DNA of 64,000 nt from Flavobacteriales bacterium (GCA_004213995.1 SGZJ01000002.1:1-64000); one strand, 5' to 3'; numbered from the stretch's first letter, positions 18,164 through 27,979 are shown. Translations and numbers: made by a program. Notes: generated by a model from the letters alone, not told the origin.

Positions 18164-19523
18164 GCAACTTTTTTAAACTTTTTAATTTTCCTTCATATGG
18201 TGCATATCTAGTACTTATATCTAACCAATTCCCCTTTTTAACAATAGGTTTTTGATGTGAAAATAATTTGAAACCAGATTCACCATGATATGCACCCATT
18301 CCACTTTCTCCAACTCCTCCAAATGGAAGCCTGTGATTACCAAATTGAATCATCGTGTCATTAATTACTCCTCCTCCAAAACTAACCTTGTTTATAATAT
18401 CATTGTAAAACTCTGAACTTTTACTAAATATGTAAAGAGCTAATGGTTTTTCGTAATTATAAATTAATTTAAAAATATCTTCTCTATTATTAAATTCTAT
18501 TATAGGGAGTATTGGTCCAAAAATTTCATTTCTCATTAAATCAGATTTTAAATCAGGATTGTTGATTATTGTAGGGGATAAGTATTTTTTATCAACATTG
18601 TGGTTACCTCCATAGATTATTTCCTGGTCATTAAGCATAGAAATTAGTCGTTGTGTATTTTGTTGATTTATAATTCTAGGATAATCCTCTGAATTTTCTT
18701 GATTTTTTCCATAAGCTCTTTCTATTTCTAGAATTAATTCTTCAATCAGATTCTTTTTTATGGACTTTTCGACTATTAAATAATCAGGTGCGATACAAGT
18801 TTGACCTGCGTTAACAAATTTACCCCAGATTAATCTTTTTGCTGTAAGCTTGACATCTGTATTTTTATCAATTATGCATGGATTTTTACCTCCAAGTTCT
18901 AAGGTTACTGGAGTTAAGAATTTGGAAGCTGCTTTGGCTATAATTTTACCAACATTTACACTTCCTGTAAAAAATATGTAATCCCAACGAAGTTCTAATA
19001 GTTTCGTTGCAACTTTTGAGTCTCCTAAAATCACTTTCACATAATCTTCTACAAATATATTTGAAATAATCTCTTTAATTAATTTTGAAGTATTTGGAGA
19101 GTGTTCACTAGGTTTAATAACAACTGTATTTCCTGCAGCTATTGAAGATATAAGTGGTAGTAAAGCCAATTGAAACGGATAATTCCATGGAGAAATAATA
19201 AGGGTAATCCCGTATGGCTCTAATAACAAGTAATCTTTTGAAGGAAAGCTTGCTAAAGTCGATTTTACCCTCTTAGGTTTACTCCATTTATTAAGTTTTT
19301 TCTTAATTAACTTAATTTCACTTTTTAAAATAGCTATTTCTGTTAAATAACTCTCAAAATTAGATTTATTCAAATCTTTTTTAAGTGCCTCAAAAATTCT
19401 TGATTCGTTAGTCGTAATTGATGAGTCAAGTTTTTCTAGCGCTTGAATTCTTTTTTTTATAGACCTAGTATTTCCTGATAAAAAATAAGCTTTTTGTTTG
19501 GTGAAAAAATCTAAATTTAACAT
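18147..19523 (-). CDS. Aldehyde dehydrogenase (class 3-like)
   Basis: 458 residues. It lacks a long N-terminal extension, as class 3 fatty or aromatic aldehyde dehydrogenases do. Catalytic features: SPWNYPF with N114, TGSVNVGK (about 186-193), the general base in LELGGKNP (E209) and the nucleophile in NAGQTCIAP (C243). It oxidises aldehydes to acids with NAD(P)+; the substrate may be fatty aldehydes from lipid turnover, but this is inference. It follows the pseudouridine synthase gene by 9 bases, so it looks like the third gene of panB-rluA-type-ALDH. It overlaps pxpC tail to tail by 17 bases. Confidence 0.9.
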   Translation of the reverse strand: MLNLDFFTKQKAYFLSGNTRSIKKRIQALEKLDSSITTNESRIFEALKKDLNKSNFESYLTEIAILKSEIKLIKKKLNKWSKPKRVKSTLASFPSKDYLLLEPYGITLIISPWNYPFQLALLPLISSIAAGNTVVIKPSEHSPNTSKLIKEIISNIFVEDYVKVILGDSKVATKLLELRWDYIFFTGSVNVGKIIAKAASKFLTPVTLELGGKNPCIIDKNTDVKLTAKRLIWGKFVNAGQTCIAPDYLIVEKSIKKNLIEELILEIERAYGKNQENSEDYPRIINQQNTQRLISMLNDQEIIYGGNHNVDKKYLSPTIINNPDLKSDLMRNEIFGPILPIIEFNNREDIFKLIYNYEKPLALYIFSKSSEFYNDIINKVSFGGGVINDTMIQFGNHRLPFGGVGESGMGAYHGESGFKLFSHQKPIVKKGNWLDISTRYAPYEGKLKSLKKLLRFLN

Positions 19524-19532
19524 AATACGTAT

Positions 19533-20225
19533 CTAAAGGCAAGAGTTCCATACAGGATCTATTGGAGTTGGTGTGGTTAATTTAATATTTTTTTTGCTCA
19601 CTGGATGAATAAATTCTAATTTTCTAGAATGTAGATTTATCCCACCATTTTTGTTACTTCTTTTAGCCCCATATTTTAAATCACCTTTTATAGGAGATCC
19701 TATTGAACTTAATTGACACCTAATTTGGTGATGTCTTCCTGTTTTAAGATTTATTTTTAACAAATAATAGTTGTCTAGTTTTTTAATTATTTCAAACTCA
19801 AGAATAGACTTTTTTTTATCTTTACCTTCTTTTAAATAGCTTGTTGATTTATTATTTTTAGGATTTTTTTTAAGCCAACTAATAATTGTTCCATTATCTT
19901 TTTTTGGCTTATTTTTTACAATTGCCCAATAAGTTTTTTTGATTTCTTTATCAACAAGCATTTTATTTAATCTTGCTAATGCTTTCGAAGTTTTGGCAAA
20001 TATGATTGCACCACTTGTGGGCCTATCAATTCTGTGAACTGTTCCGAGAAAAACATCTCCAGGTTTTTTGTATTTTAATTTAATATATTTTTTTACATGA
20101 TTAAGTAGGGGAGTGTCACCAGTTTTATCACCTTGAACTATATCGCCACATCTTTTGTTTATCACAATGATATGATTATCTTCATGAAGAATCAATAAAT
20201 TATTTTCATTGCTTCTATTTTCCAT
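19533..20225 (-). CDS. RluA-family pseudouridine synthase
   Basis: 230 residues with the RluA catalytic motif VHRIDRPTSGAIIFAKTSKA (about 83-102), whose aspartate attacks the uridine. The LKTGRHHQIRCQLSSIGSPIKGDLKYG segment downstream is the second family signature. It converts particular uridines in rRNA or tRNA to pseudouridine. There is no N-terminal S4 domain, so it resembles the short RluA/TruC-like group; target sites cannot be read from sequence. It lies 6 bases after panB, an association that recurs in Bacteroidota, and 9 bases before the aldehyde dehydrogenase. Confidence 0.9.
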   Translation of the reverse strand: MENRSNENNLLILHEDNHIIVINKRCGDIVQGDKTGDTPLLNHVKKYIKLKYKKPGDVFLGTVHRIDRPTSGAIIFAKTSKALARLNKMLVDKEIKKTYWAIVKNKPKKDNGTIISWLKKNPKNNKSTSYLKEGKDKKKSILEFEIIKKLDNYYLLKINLKTGRHHQIRCQLSSIGSPIKGDLKYGAKRSNKNGGINLHSRKLEFIHPVSKKNIKLTTPTPIDPVWNSCL

Positions 20226-20231
20226 TATAAA

Positions 20232-21050
20232 CTAATACTGTTCATTTTTATTAGGAAAATCTTTAGTCTTAACATCCTTACTGTACTGAGATATTGCTTT
20301 AGACATGTCATCAAAAAGACTTAAATATCTTCTTAAAAACCTTGGGTTGAATTGTTTAGTCATTCCTAACATGTCGTGAAGGACAAGTACTTGTCCATCA
20401 ACTTCACTACCAGCACCAATACCAATTACAGGAATAGTTAAGTTTTTAGATATTATAGATGCTAATTTAGCTGGAATTTTTTCTAGAACTATTGCAAAGC
20501 ACCCAACTTTTTCTAACATTTTTGCATCCTTAATTAATTTTTTTGCTTCAGCATCCTCTTTTGCTCTTACAGTATATGTTCCAAATTTATATATAGACTG
20601 AGGAGTTAAACCCAAGTGTCCCATTACTGGAATTCCAGCATTAATGATTCTTTTAATAGAATCTTTGATTTCTTTTCCTCCTTCAAGTTTAACTGAGTGA
20701 GCTCCACTTTCTTTCATTATTCTTATAGCTGACCTAAGAGCTTCTTTTGAGTCACTTTGATATGTTCCAAACGGAAGATCTACAACTACTAATGATCGAT
20801 TAACTCCCCTTATAACTGAAGAGGCATGATATATCATTTGATCCAATGTGATCGGTAAAGTGGTTTCATGACCAGCCATTACATTACTAGCAGAATCCCC
20901 TACCAGTATAACATCAATTCCTGACCCATCAACTATTTGAGCCATCGTGTAGTCATATGCTGTTAACATAGAAATCTTTTCTTTCTTTGATTTCATATCT
21001 GTTAAAGTCTTGACAGTTATTCTTTTGTATACTTCTTTATTTATTGACAT
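20232..21050 (-). CDS. panB: Ketopantoate hydroxymethyltransferase
   Basis: 272 residues, a standard length. Family signatures: [13 protein letters not shown] (about 28-40), [24 protein letters not shown] with metal ligand Asp, [15 protein letters not shown], and [10 protein letters not shown]. PanB adds a hydroxymethyl group from methylene-tetrahydrofolate to 2-oxoisovalerate, the first step to pantothenate and coenzyme A. It is the first gene of a run with the pseudouridine synthase and the aldehyde dehydrogenase. It is divergent from dnaK across 213 bases. Confidence 0.95.
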   Translation of the reverse strand: MSINKEVYKRITVKTLTDMKSKKEKISMLTAYDYTMAQIVDGSGIDVILVGDSASNVMAGHETTLPITLDQMIYHASSVIRGVNRSLVVVDLPFGTYQSDSKEALRSAIRIMKESGAHSVKLEGGKEIKDSIKRIINAGIPVMGHLGLTPQSIYKFGTYTVRAKEDAEAKKLIKDAKMLEKVGCFAIVLEKIPAKLASIISKNLTIPVIGIGAGSEVDGQVLVLHDMLGMTKQFNPRFLRRYLSLFDDMSKAISQYSKDVKTKDFPNKNEQY

Positions 21051-21141
21051 TTTGATTGGTTTAAAGTGTAAAAGTAATAAATATATAGATAGTTAAAATT
21101 TATTTTTGAAAATTGTTTTCATCTTAAATTTTTATAAAAAA

Positions 21142-21187
21142 TGACAAAATGGCATAATTATTTATAAATAAATGACAAAATTGATAA
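21142..21187 (+). repeat. Two 31-bp-phased TGACAAAAT boxes upstream of dnaK
   Basis: TGACAAAATGGCA at 21142-21154 is an imperfect palindrome (TGACA-AAA-TGGCA). TGACAAAATTGAT begins 31 bases later at 21173, sharing TGACAAAAT. The 31-base spacing is close to three helical turns, as for tandem activator sites. They lie just upstream of a sigma-54-like element. Confidence 0.5.
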
Positions 21188-21196
21188 ATATATCTA

Positions 21197-21212
21197 TTGG
21201 CACAATCATTGA
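21197..21212 (+). promoter_or_regulatory. Possible sigma-54-type promoter of dnaK
   Basis: TTGGCACAATCATTGA resembles the sigma-54 consensus TGGCAC-N5-TTGC, with exact TGGCAC and N5 spacing but TTGA in place of TTGC at -12. It lies 52 bases before the dnaK ATG. No TAnnTTTG element is seen in the same gap. Confidence 0.5.
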
Positions 21213-21263
21213 ACATTAATTGTTGAATTTAAAAAAAGAATTTAATAATTAAATAAATATATT

Positions 21264-23165
21264 ATGAGTAAAATTATCGGAATTGATTTAGGAACTACAA
21301 ATTCATGTGTCTCTGTTATGGAAGGAAATGAGCCAGTAGTTATTCCAAATGCAGAAGGTAAAAGAACAACTCCTTCAGTTATTGCATTTGTTGAAGGTGG
21401 TGAAATTAAAGTTGGTGATCCTGCGAAAAGACAAGCAGTAACTAATCCTACTAAAACAGTTTATTCTGTTAAAAGGTTTATGGGTAACAAGTTTTCTGAG
21501 TCTTCTAAAGAAACGGGAAGAGTACCTTACAAGGTTGTTAAAGGAGATAATGATACACCTAGAGTAGACATTGATGGTAGATTATATACTCCTCAAGAAT
21601 TATCTGCAATGATTCTACAAAAAATGAAAAAAACAGCAGAGGACTACTTAGGTTCATCTGTGAGTGAAGCTGTTATTACTGTACCAGCGTATTTTAATGA
21701 TTCTCAGCGTCAAGCAACAAAAGAAGCAGGAGAAATTGCGGGTTTAAAAGTAAGCCGAATCATTAATGAGCCAACCTCAGCTGCATTAGCTTATGGTATG
21801 GATAAAAAAGGAAAAGATCAAAAAATTGTTGTATTTGATTTTGGTGGTGGAACACATGATGTTTCTATACTTGAATTAGGTGATGGTGTGTTTGAGGTTC
21901 TTTCAACTGATGGAGATACACACTTAGGTGGAGATGATGTTGATGAAAAAATAATTAATTGGTTAGCTGAAGAGTTTAAGTCTGAAGAAAACATGGATTT
22001 AAGAAAAGATCCTATGTCTTTACAAAGATTAAAAGAAGCTGCTGAAAAAGCTAAAATTGAACTTTCAGCATCTCCTCAGACAGAAATCAATTTACCATAT
22101 ATAACTGCAACAGCAAGCGGTCCTAAACACTTAGTTAGAACTTTAACAAAAGCTAAATTTGAGCAATTAATTGACGATTTAATTAAAAGAACAATAGCTC
22201 CATGTAAATCAGCATTAAAAGCTGCAGATTTATCTACTAGCGATATTGATGAAATAATACTAGTTGGAGGTTCCACAAGAATTCCTGCTGTTCAAGATGC
22301 TGTAGAAAAGTTTTTTGGAAAGAAACCTAACAGAGGAGTTAATCCCGATGAAGTAGTAGCTGTTGGAGCTGCAATTCAAGGTGGGGTTTTAACTGGTGAT
22401 GTGAAGGACGTTCTATTATTAGATGTAACTCCACTATCATTAGGTATTGAAACTATGGGTAATGTTATGACTAAATTAATTGAGTCTAATACAACTATTC
22501 CTACAAAAAAATCACAAATATTTTCGACTGCTGCTGACAATCAGCCTTCTGTAGAAATTCATGTTTTACAAGGAGAAAGACCTATGGCTGTGGATAACAA
22601 AACGATTGGAAAATTTCATCTAGATGGAATACCACCAGCTCAAAGAGGAACTCCTCAAATTGAAGTTACTTTTGATATTGATGCAAATGGTATAATTAAA
22701 GTTTCTGCCACAGATAAAGCAACAAATAAAACTCAAGATATTCGTATCGAAGCTTCATCAGGTTTAACTGAAGAAGAAATTCAAAAAATGAAGCAAGAAG
22801 CTGAGTCTAATGCAGAAGCAGATGCTAAAACAAAAGAAAAAGTTGATAAATTAAATAGCGCTGATGCCATGATTTTTCAAACTGAAAAGCAGTTAAAAGA
22901 ATTTGGCGATAAATTATCTGATGATAAGAAGAAGCCAATTGAAGATGCTTTGGAAGAGTTGAAAAAAGCTTATGAAACTAAAGAAATCGAAGTTATTGAT
23001 CCAGCATTGGAAAAAATCAATGAAGTTTGGAAGTCTGCTAGTGAGGAAATGTATAAAGCTCAAGCAGAATCTCAACAGGGAGCACCAAATGATGCAGATC
23101 AAAATAAAGATGCTGGTTCGGATGATGTAGAAGATGTTGACTTTGAGGAAGTTAAAGAAGACTAA
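21264..23165 (+). CDS. dnaK: Molecular chaperone DnaK (Hsp70)
   Basis: 633 residues. The nucleotide-binding domain starts [17 protein letters not shown] and contains the phosphate loop [16 protein letters not shown], where the usual GGGTF is GGGTH, a variant common in this phylum. The substrate-binding domain begins around 390 ([17 protein letters not shown]), and the C-terminus ends in the acidic EEVKED-type tail. It folds proteins with DnaJ and GrpE, neither of which is adjacent. Upstream lie a sigma-54-like element and two repeated boxes, suggesting stress control different from the housekeeping promoters nearby. A strong terminator follows. Confidence 0.97.
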   Translation: MSKIIGIDLGTTNSCVSVMEGNEPVVIPNAEGKRTTPSVIAFVEGGEIKVGDPAKRQAVTNPTKTVYSVKRFMGNKFSESSKETGRVPYKVVKGDNDTPRVDIDGRLYTPQELSAMILQKMKKTAEDYLGSSVSEAVITVPAYFNDSQRQATKEAGEIAGLKVSRIINEPTSAALAYGMDKKGKDQKIVVFDFGGGTHDVSILELGDGVFEVLSTDGDTHLGGDDVDEKIINWLAEEFKSEENMDLRKDPMSLQRLKEAAEKAKIELSASPQTEINLPYITATASGPKHLVRTLTKAKFEQLIDDLIKRTIAPCKSALKAADLSTSDIDEIILVGGSTRIPAVQDAVEKFFGKKPNRGVNPDEVVAVGAAIQGGVLTGDVKDVLLLDVTPLSLGIETMGNVMTKLIESNTTIPTKKSQIFSTAADNQPSVEIHVLQGERPMAVDNKTIGKFHLDGIPPAQRGTPQIEVTFDIDANGIIKVSATDKATNKTQDIRIEASSGLTEEEIQKMKQEAESNAEADAKTKEKVDKLNSADAMIFQTEKQLKEFGDKLSDDKKKPIEDALEELKKAYETKEIEVIDPALEKINEVWKSASEEMYKAQAESQQGAPNDADQNKDAGSDDVEDVDFEEVKED

Positions 23166-23188
23166 GAATTAATTAGTTTTTACAATAT

Positions 23189-23222
23189 AAAAAAGGATGC
23201 ATAATAAATGCATCCTTTTTTA
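23189..23222. terminator. Bidirectional terminator after dnaK
   Basis: AAAAAGGATGCAT and ATGCATCCTTTTTT form a perfect stem around a 5-base loop, with a T run on both strands. It ends dnaK and also overlaps the stop codon of the converging hydrolase gene. Confidence 0.88.
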
Positions 23223-23858
23223 ATTTATAATAGACTCAATTATCTCCGTTTTAATTTCATGTTTACCTTTAAATTCAATATAATTTATATCTGAAAACAG
23301 ATGTTCAATCTTATTTTTCTCTGAATTTAAGAAATCCCCATGAATATATTCGTCGTTATCTCCATACACATAGAAAATTTTAGCTTTATTTTCTAAATAT
23401 TTAAAGTCATTTGCTGTTAATTCTTTAGGAATACCACCAGACATTAGAATTAATTTAGATACTTTAATTTTTCTTTTTGCCAAATATCTCATGGCTACAG
23501 AGACTCCTTGTGAATATCCTAAAAAAATAAAGTTTAAGTTTTTAACTTTCTCATTATTTAAAACACTATCAAAGTAATTTATAACATTTTCAATTTCTTT
23601 TACTGTATTTTCCTTTGTCAGCCAAGAAGCGCCAACATATTTCATCTTTGGAGCTACATAATATTTACTTTGAGCTTGTGGTATGATTATATAATTATCA
23701 TCACTATTTAGTCCTTTAAAGTATTTTAAAAAATATCTACTTAAATAACCCATTCCATGGCAAGCAAATATTACATTTTTTGTTTTGTTAGTTAAATAGT
23801 TTAATGTGGTGTAAGAATTAGAGATATTATAAACAATTTCTTTTTCAGTTGAATTCAT
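23220..23858 (-). CDS. Alpha/beta-hydrolase, phospholipase/carboxylesterase type
   Basis: 212 residues, cytoplasmic (no signal peptide). The nucleophile elbow is GYSQGVSVA (serine near residue 116), the acid lies in VYGDNDEYI (about 171-179) and the histidine in FKGKHEI near the C-terminus. CHGMGYL near 32-38 gives the oxyanion hole. This is the small serine-esterase layout of YpfH-like carboxylesterases. It is divergent from the menI-like gene at the edge of the menaquinone region, which has no visible menH. MenH is also an alpha/beta-hydrolase, but the active-site sequence does not resemble it closely, so I do not assign that role. Confidence 0.75.
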   Translation of the reverse strand: MNSTEKEIVYNISNSYTTLNYLTNKTKNVIFACHGMGYLSRYFLKYFKGLNSDDNYIIIPQAQSKYYVAPKMKYVGASWLTKENTVKEIENVINYFDSVLNNEKVKNLNFIFLGYSQGVSVAMRYLAKRKIKVSKLILMSGGIPKELTANDFKYLENKAKIFYVYGDNDEYIHGDFLNSEKNKIEHLFSDINYIEFKGKHEIKTEIIESIIN

Positions 23859-23882
23859 TTTAAACTTGGTTTTGTATTTTTG
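23849..23882 (+). promoter_or_regulatory. Promoter of the menaquinone gene run
   Basis: A TTG at 23849-23851 lies 23 bases before a -7 TATTTTTG at 23875-23882. The TTG codon at 23880, in frame with the thioesterase, sits inside this -7 box, so the ATG at 23895 is the true start. Confidence 0.6.
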
Positions 23883-23894
23883 AAAAAAAAAACA

Positions 23895-24320
23895 ATGTTA
23901 GAAAATAAAGATATAATATTACAAGAAGCCAGCAAAGTTTGTAAGAATACTTTAATGGAGACCCTTAATATTGAGCCAGTTGATTTTGGTGAAGATTTTT
24001 TGATTTTAAGAATGCCTGTTAATTCAAAAGTTTATCAACCAGACGGAGTTCTGCATGGAGGGGCTACAGCTGCTCTGGCTGAATCTGCAGGAAGTATGGC
24101 TACACACATGTTATTTAAAGATTCTAACTTTATGGTTAGAGGTATTGAAATTACAGCAAATCATTTAAAGAGTGTTAAAGAGGGTTATGTTTATGCAAAA
24201 GCTACTTTTATTCATAAAGGTAGAACTACACAACTTATATCAATTAACATTACAGATGATTCTAATAATTTAATCTCTCATTGTAAATTAACTACAATAT
24301 CTTTACCTAAATCTAAATAG
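23895..24320 (+). CDS. menI: Hotdog-fold thioesterase, likely DHNA-CoA thioesterase (MenI/YdiI-like)
   Basis: 141 residues from the ATG at 23895; an upstream in-frame TTG is rejected because it lies in the promoter. The PaaI/YdiI hotdog motif LHGGATAALAESAGSMAT carries the catalytic glutamate, and KSVKEGYVYAKATFIHKGRTTQ is the second half of the fold. YdiI of E. coli (MenI) hydrolyses 1,4-dihydroxy-2-naphthoyl-CoA, the step between MenB and MenA. Its place at the head of a menF-menD-menB-menA-menC run supports the same job here. Generic PaaI-family proteins look similar, so the symbol rests partly on context. Confidence 0.78.
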   Translation: MLENKDIILQEASKVCKNTLMETLNIEPVDFGEDFLILRMPVNSKVYQPDGVLHGGATAALAESAGSMATHMLFKDSNFMVRGIEITANHLKSVKEGYVYAKATFIHKGRTTQLISINITDDSNNLISHCKLTTISLPKSK

Positions 24321-24324
24321 ATTA

Positions 24325-25386
24325 ATGAATCAATCTGATTTATTTAAAATTATAACCAATCATAAGGATAATAGCCTGCCTTTTGTAGTTTTTAATGAGC
24401 CTTATTCCGATAATATAATTGCAAAACTACAAATTGACGACACACTTCATACAGAATGTGATTTAAGTACCGGGGCCTTTATTTTTGCTCCTTTTGACTC
24501 AGAAAAATTTAATAAGATTTATATGCCATTTGATAAATGTAAATCTTATAAATCAGTCAATTTAAATGAAGTTATTAAATCAAATCTCAAAAATAAGAGA
24601 TCAGATAATAAATTAAATAAAAGTTCTCACATTAATCTTATTAACAAATCTTTATTAGCTATAAATGATGGTATTATAAAAAAAGTTGTTTTATCTAGGG
24701 TAGAATCTATGTCAATCAATTCTGTTGACATAGCCATGGTATTTCAAAAGCTACTTTCTTTTTATAGAAATTCTTTTGTTTACATCTGGTTTCATCCAAA
24801 AGTAGGTTTTTGGGTTGGGGCATCACCAGAAAAACTATTGACTATCGAAGATGATTTTATGCAGACTGTAGCTCTTGCTGGAACAACTAAAGAAAGCTCA
24901 GATGGCTTGGTTAATTGGTCTGATAAGGAAATTAAAGAACAACAATATGTTAAATCTTATATTTTAGATTCTTTAAATAATGTTGTAGATAACCTATCAT
25001 CTGATGAATTAGTTAATGTAAAATCTGGTGATTTATATCATTTATGTTCAAAGATTAGAGGTAGTTTAAAATCTTTCAGTGATTATAAAGATATTATAAA
25101 ATTAATCCATCCTACACCGGCTGTTTGTGGTATTCCTTTAGATGCTTCCAAAGAATTTATAAGTAAAAATGAATGCTATGATAGGTCTTATTATACTGGT
25201 TATTTAGGAGTCGTATCTCCTAATCAAAAGTCAGTTAAATTGTATGTTAATCTAAGATGTGCTGAAGTATTTGAAAATTCTATCAAAATTTATGTTGGTG
25301 GAGGTATAACTAGAGAATCCAATCCTGAGGATGAGTTTGAAGAAACTATAGCTAAATCTCATATAATGAAAAATGTTTTTTATTAA
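24325..25386 (+). CDS. menF: Isochorismate synthase
   Basis: 353 residues of the chorismate-binding family. The KKVVLSRVE segment (about 118-126) carries the general-base lysine. The signatures GASPEKLL, LAGTTK, HPTPAVCGIP and the terminal GGGITRESNPEDEFEET (Mg2+-binding glutamates) follow in order. It turns chorismate into isochorismate at the entry to menaquinone synthesis; the context (menI before, menD after) rules for this over a siderophore or salicylate role. It starts 4 bases after menI. The length is shorter than E. coli MenF (431), as usual in Bacteroidota. Confidence 0.92.
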   Translation: MNQSDLFKIITNHKDNSLPFVVFNEPYSDNIIAKLQIDDTLHTECDLSTGAFIFAPFDSEKFNKIYMPFDKCKSYKSVNLNEVIKSNLKNKRSDNKLNKSSHINLINKSLLAINDGIIKKVVLSRVESMSINSVDIAMVFQKLLSFYRNSFVYIWFHPKVGFWVGASPEKLLTIEDDFMQTVALAGTTKESSDGLVNWSDKEIKEQQYVKSYILDSLNNVVDNLSSDELVNVKSGDLYHLCSKIRGSLKSFSDYKDIIKLIHPTPAVCGIPLDASKEFISKNECYDRSYYTGYLGVVSPNQKSVKLYVNLRCAEVFENSIKIYVGGGITRESNPEDEFEETIAKSHIMKNVFY

Positions 25387-25407
25387 AAAACTAATTTTCT
25401 TAATTCA

Positions 25408-25415
25408 TATCTTTG
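25408..25415 (+). promoter_or_regulatory. -7 promoter element before menD
   Basis: TATCTTTG matches TAnnTTTG 17 bases upstream of the menD ATG (25433), in the 46-base gap after menF. No -33 TTG is evident. Confidence 0.5.
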
Positions 25416-25432
25416 CACTCTATTTTATTTAA

Positions 25433-27115
25433 ATGAATTTTTCAAAAAATATCCTTGCACAATCTATAACGGACTTATGTTTTAAAAAGAATATTAAAAA
25501 CATAGTTATTTCTCCGGGGAGTAGAAACGCACCTTTGACTTTGGGTTTTAATCTTAACCCTTACTTTAAAACATACAGTGTGGTCGATGAGAGGGCTGCT
25601 GCTTTTTTTGCCTTAGGTATTGCTCAACAGGTTAAGTTTCCAGTAGTTTTAGTATGTACTTCCGGTAGTGCTTTACTTAATTATTATCCAGCAATTTCAG
25701 AGGCTTACTATAGCAATATTCCATTAGTGATTCTTTCTGCTGATAGACCTGAAAGACTTTTGAATATTGGTGATGGACAAACCATAAATCAAAAAAATGT
25801 TTTTGATAAAAATATAGGTTACTCTGAAAATTTAAATCAAAATGATAATTATTATCTAAATCTTTTTGGCTTAAGAGATAATAATCAAGATAAAATAAAT
25901 AAAGCTTTAAACTTTTCAATTGAGAAGCAAACCCCAGTACATATTAATATACCATTTTCAGAGCCTTTATATGAAATTACAAATAGTTTATCTGTCAATA
26001 CAATCAATAAACTTCCTGGACTTAATAATCAAAATATCAAAAACATAGGCTCATTTAGAAATAAATGGCAAAATTCAATTAAAAAAATTATTCTCATTGG
26101 AGTGTCTTCACCTGAAATATTATGCAAAAAATCAATTGATTTATTAGTAAGTGATTCTTCTTTATTAGTTTTAACTGAAAACACCTCAAACGTTTATCAT
26201 CCTTCTTTTTGTAATAAAATTGATCAATTAATAGCTCCATTAACTAACAAGGAATTAAAAGAATTTAGACCAGAAATTTTGATTACTATTGGAGGTATGA
26301 TTATCTCCAAAAAGATTAAGGCAATCTTTAGAGATAATAAACCCAAAGAACACTGGCATATCGGAATTCACGATGCAAATGATACATTTTTTTGCTTAAC
26401 AAAACATTTTAAAACAATTCCTAACAATATTATTTCTAAGTTATATGAAAACTTTAATGATAATGGTACTGATTATCATAATAAATGGGATTTAATTATT
26501 TCAAAAAGAAAAGAAAAACATAAAAAATATTTATCTGAACTTATTTATTGTGATTTCAAGGTTTTTGATTATGTTTTAAAATCAATCCCCTCAAATTCCA
26601 TGTTGCAAGTTTCTAATAGTTCAGCTATTCGATATACACAACTATTTGATATAGATAGTTCAATTAATGTATTCTGTAATCGTGGAACAAGTGGTATTGA
26701 TGGTAGTACATCGACAGCCATAGGAGCTGCAAGTGTCTTTAAAAGTAATACTGTATTTATAACTGGAGACCTTAGTTTTTTCTATGATAGTAATGCGCTT
26801 TGGAACAATTTTATTCCAACCAGCTTTAGGATAATACTAATTAACAATAAAGGTGGTGGTATTTTTAAAATTTTGACAAAAGATAATAACACAGAATTAT
26901 TTAAAAAATTCTTTGAAACCAAACATGATTTATATGCCAAAGATTTATGTAATATGTATGGTTTTGAATACTTCATGAGCGATGATGAAGATAAACTAAA
27001 GAATGTTTTAAATGATTTTTACAATCAATCGGAGAAACCTAGATTATTAGAGGTTATTACAGATAACGACTACAATCAAGATTATCTATTAAATTATTTT
27101 GACTATATAAAATAA
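25433..27115 (+). CDS. menD: SEPHCHC synthase (MenD)
   Basis: 560 residues of the thiamine-diphosphate-dependent MenD family. ISPGSRNAPLTLG near 26-38, VVDERAAAFFALG with the cofactor-activating glutamate, and VVLVCTSGSALLNYYPA are the N-terminal signatures. NRGTSGIDGSTSTAIGAA and TGDLSFFYD form the C-terminal cofactor-binding region. It joins isochorismate to the succinic semialdehyde unit from 2-oxoglutarate. It sits between menF and the S1-domain gene on the same strand and has its own -7 box. Confidence 0.95.
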   Translation: MNFSKNILAQSITDLCFKKNIKNIVISPGSRNAPLTLGFNLNPYFKTYSVVDERAAAFFALGIAQQVKFPVVLVCTSGSALLNYYPAISEAYYSNIPLVILSADRPERLLNIGDGQTINQKNVFDKNIGYSENLNQNDNYYLNLFGLRDNNQDKINKALNFSIEKQTPVHINIPFSEPLYEITNSLSVNTINKLPGLNNQNIKNIGSFRNKWQNSIKKIILIGVSSPEILCKKSIDLLVSDSSLLVLTENTSNVYHPSFCNKIDQLIAPLTNKELKEFRPEILITIGGMIISKKIKAIFRDNKPKEHWHIGIHDANDTFFCLTKHFKTIPNNIISKLYENFNDNGTDYHNKWDLIISKRKEKHKKYLSELIYCDFKVFDYVLKSIPSNSMLQVSNSSAIRYTQLFDIDSSINVFCNRGTSGIDGSTSTAIGAASVFKSNTVFITGDLSFFYDSNALWNNFIPTSFRIILINNKGGGIFKILTKDNNTELFKKFFETKHDLYAKDLCNMYGFEYFMSDDEDKLKNVLNDFYNQSEKPRLLEVITDNDYNQDYLLNYFDYIK

Positions 27116-27130
27116 GAATTCTAATATTTG

Positions 27131-27138
27131 TACCTTTG
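27131..27138 (+). promoter_or_regulatory. -7 element abutting the cvfB-like start
   Basis: TACCTTTG matches TAnnTTTG and is followed only 4 bases later by the ATG at 27143. If used, the transcript would begin at or next to the start codon (leaderless). Confidence 0.5.
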
Positions 27139-27142
27139 AAGT

Positions 27143-27979
27143 ATGATAGAATTAGGTGTAATTAATAAATTAAAAATTCTTCGTCATACTCCTCCTGGTC
27201 TTTTTTTAGGTGACGAAGAGGACAACGAAGTCTTACTACCAAACAGATATGTTCCTGAAAGTTATGAAATTGACGATTTTATAGATGTATTTGTTTATTT
27301 AGATAATGAAGAACGAATAGTTTCAGTGACAGATATTCCTTACATTCAAAGGAATAATTTTGCTTTGTTAAGATGTAATGAAGTTACAAATTTTGGTGCC
27401 TTTTTAGATTGGGGTTTAGTAAAAGAATTATTTTGCCCATTCAAAGAAATGGCTTTTAAAATGAAAAAAGGCGACTGGTACTTAGTTCATTGTTATTTAG
27501 ATGAAGAAACCAATAGACTACTCGCATCCAGTAAAACAAATAGATTTTTAGATAATAAAACACTAACTGTTGAACAATTTGATGAAGTTGATCTGATTAT
27601 ATCACATCCGTCTGAATTAGGTATGAATGTAATAGTAAATAATATTCATTCAGGATTAATATTTAGCAATAATATCTTTAAAGATATTTCTGTTGGTGAC
27701 AAATTAAAAGGAGTTGTAAAAAAAGTTCACGCAAATAACAAATTAGATATTTCTCTGGGCCATATAGGTTATAGAAACATTGAACCTAACTCTAATTTTA
27801 TATTAGAAAAAATTACTGATTCAGATGGTTTTATTGCTATTAATGATAAATCTTCCCCAGAAATAATTAAAGAAAAATTTCAAATGAGTAAAAAATCATT
27901 TAAAAAAGCTCTAGGTGGTTTATATAAACAAAAACTAATTACTATTAAAGATGATGGTATTCATTTAAATCATAAATAA
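27143..27979 (+). CDS. S1-domain RNA-binding protein, CvfB/YitL family
   Basis: 278 residues with repeated S1-like OB folds (about 1-65, 68-130 containing VTNFGAFLDWGLVKELFCP, and 145-215) and a C-terminal winged-helix domain (about 220-278, SPEIIKEKFQMSKKSFKKALGGLYKQ). This is the CvfB/YitL architecture; the Staphylococcus member affects virulence gene expression by binding RNA. No enzymatic function is expected. It lies inside the menaquinone run between menD and menB, 27 bases after menD and 6 before menB, although nothing in the fold links it to quinone synthesis. Confidence 0.88.
   Translation: MIELGVINKLKILRHTPPGLFLGDEEDNEVLLPNRYVPESYEIDDFIDVFVYLDNEERIVSVTDIPYIQRNNFALLRCNEVTNFGAFLDWGLVKELFCPFKEMAFKMKKGDWYLVHCYLDEETNRLLASSKTNRFLDNKTLTVEQFDEVDLIISHPSELGMNVIVNNIHSGLIFSNNIFKDISVGDKLKGVVKKVHANNKLDISLGHIGYRNIEPNSNFILEKITDSDGFIAINDKSSPEIIKEKFQMSKKSFKKALGGLYKQKLITIKDDGIHLNHK

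Noticed and set aside
21820..21870. GGGTH instead of GGGTF in the DnaK phosphate loop as a possible defect
   Set aside because: From memory this is a common variant in Bacteroidota DnaK; the rest of the domain is intact.
23880..23894. TTG start for the thioesterase
   Set aside because: The codon lies in the -7 promoter box, so it would not be transcribed; the ATG at 23895 is preferred.
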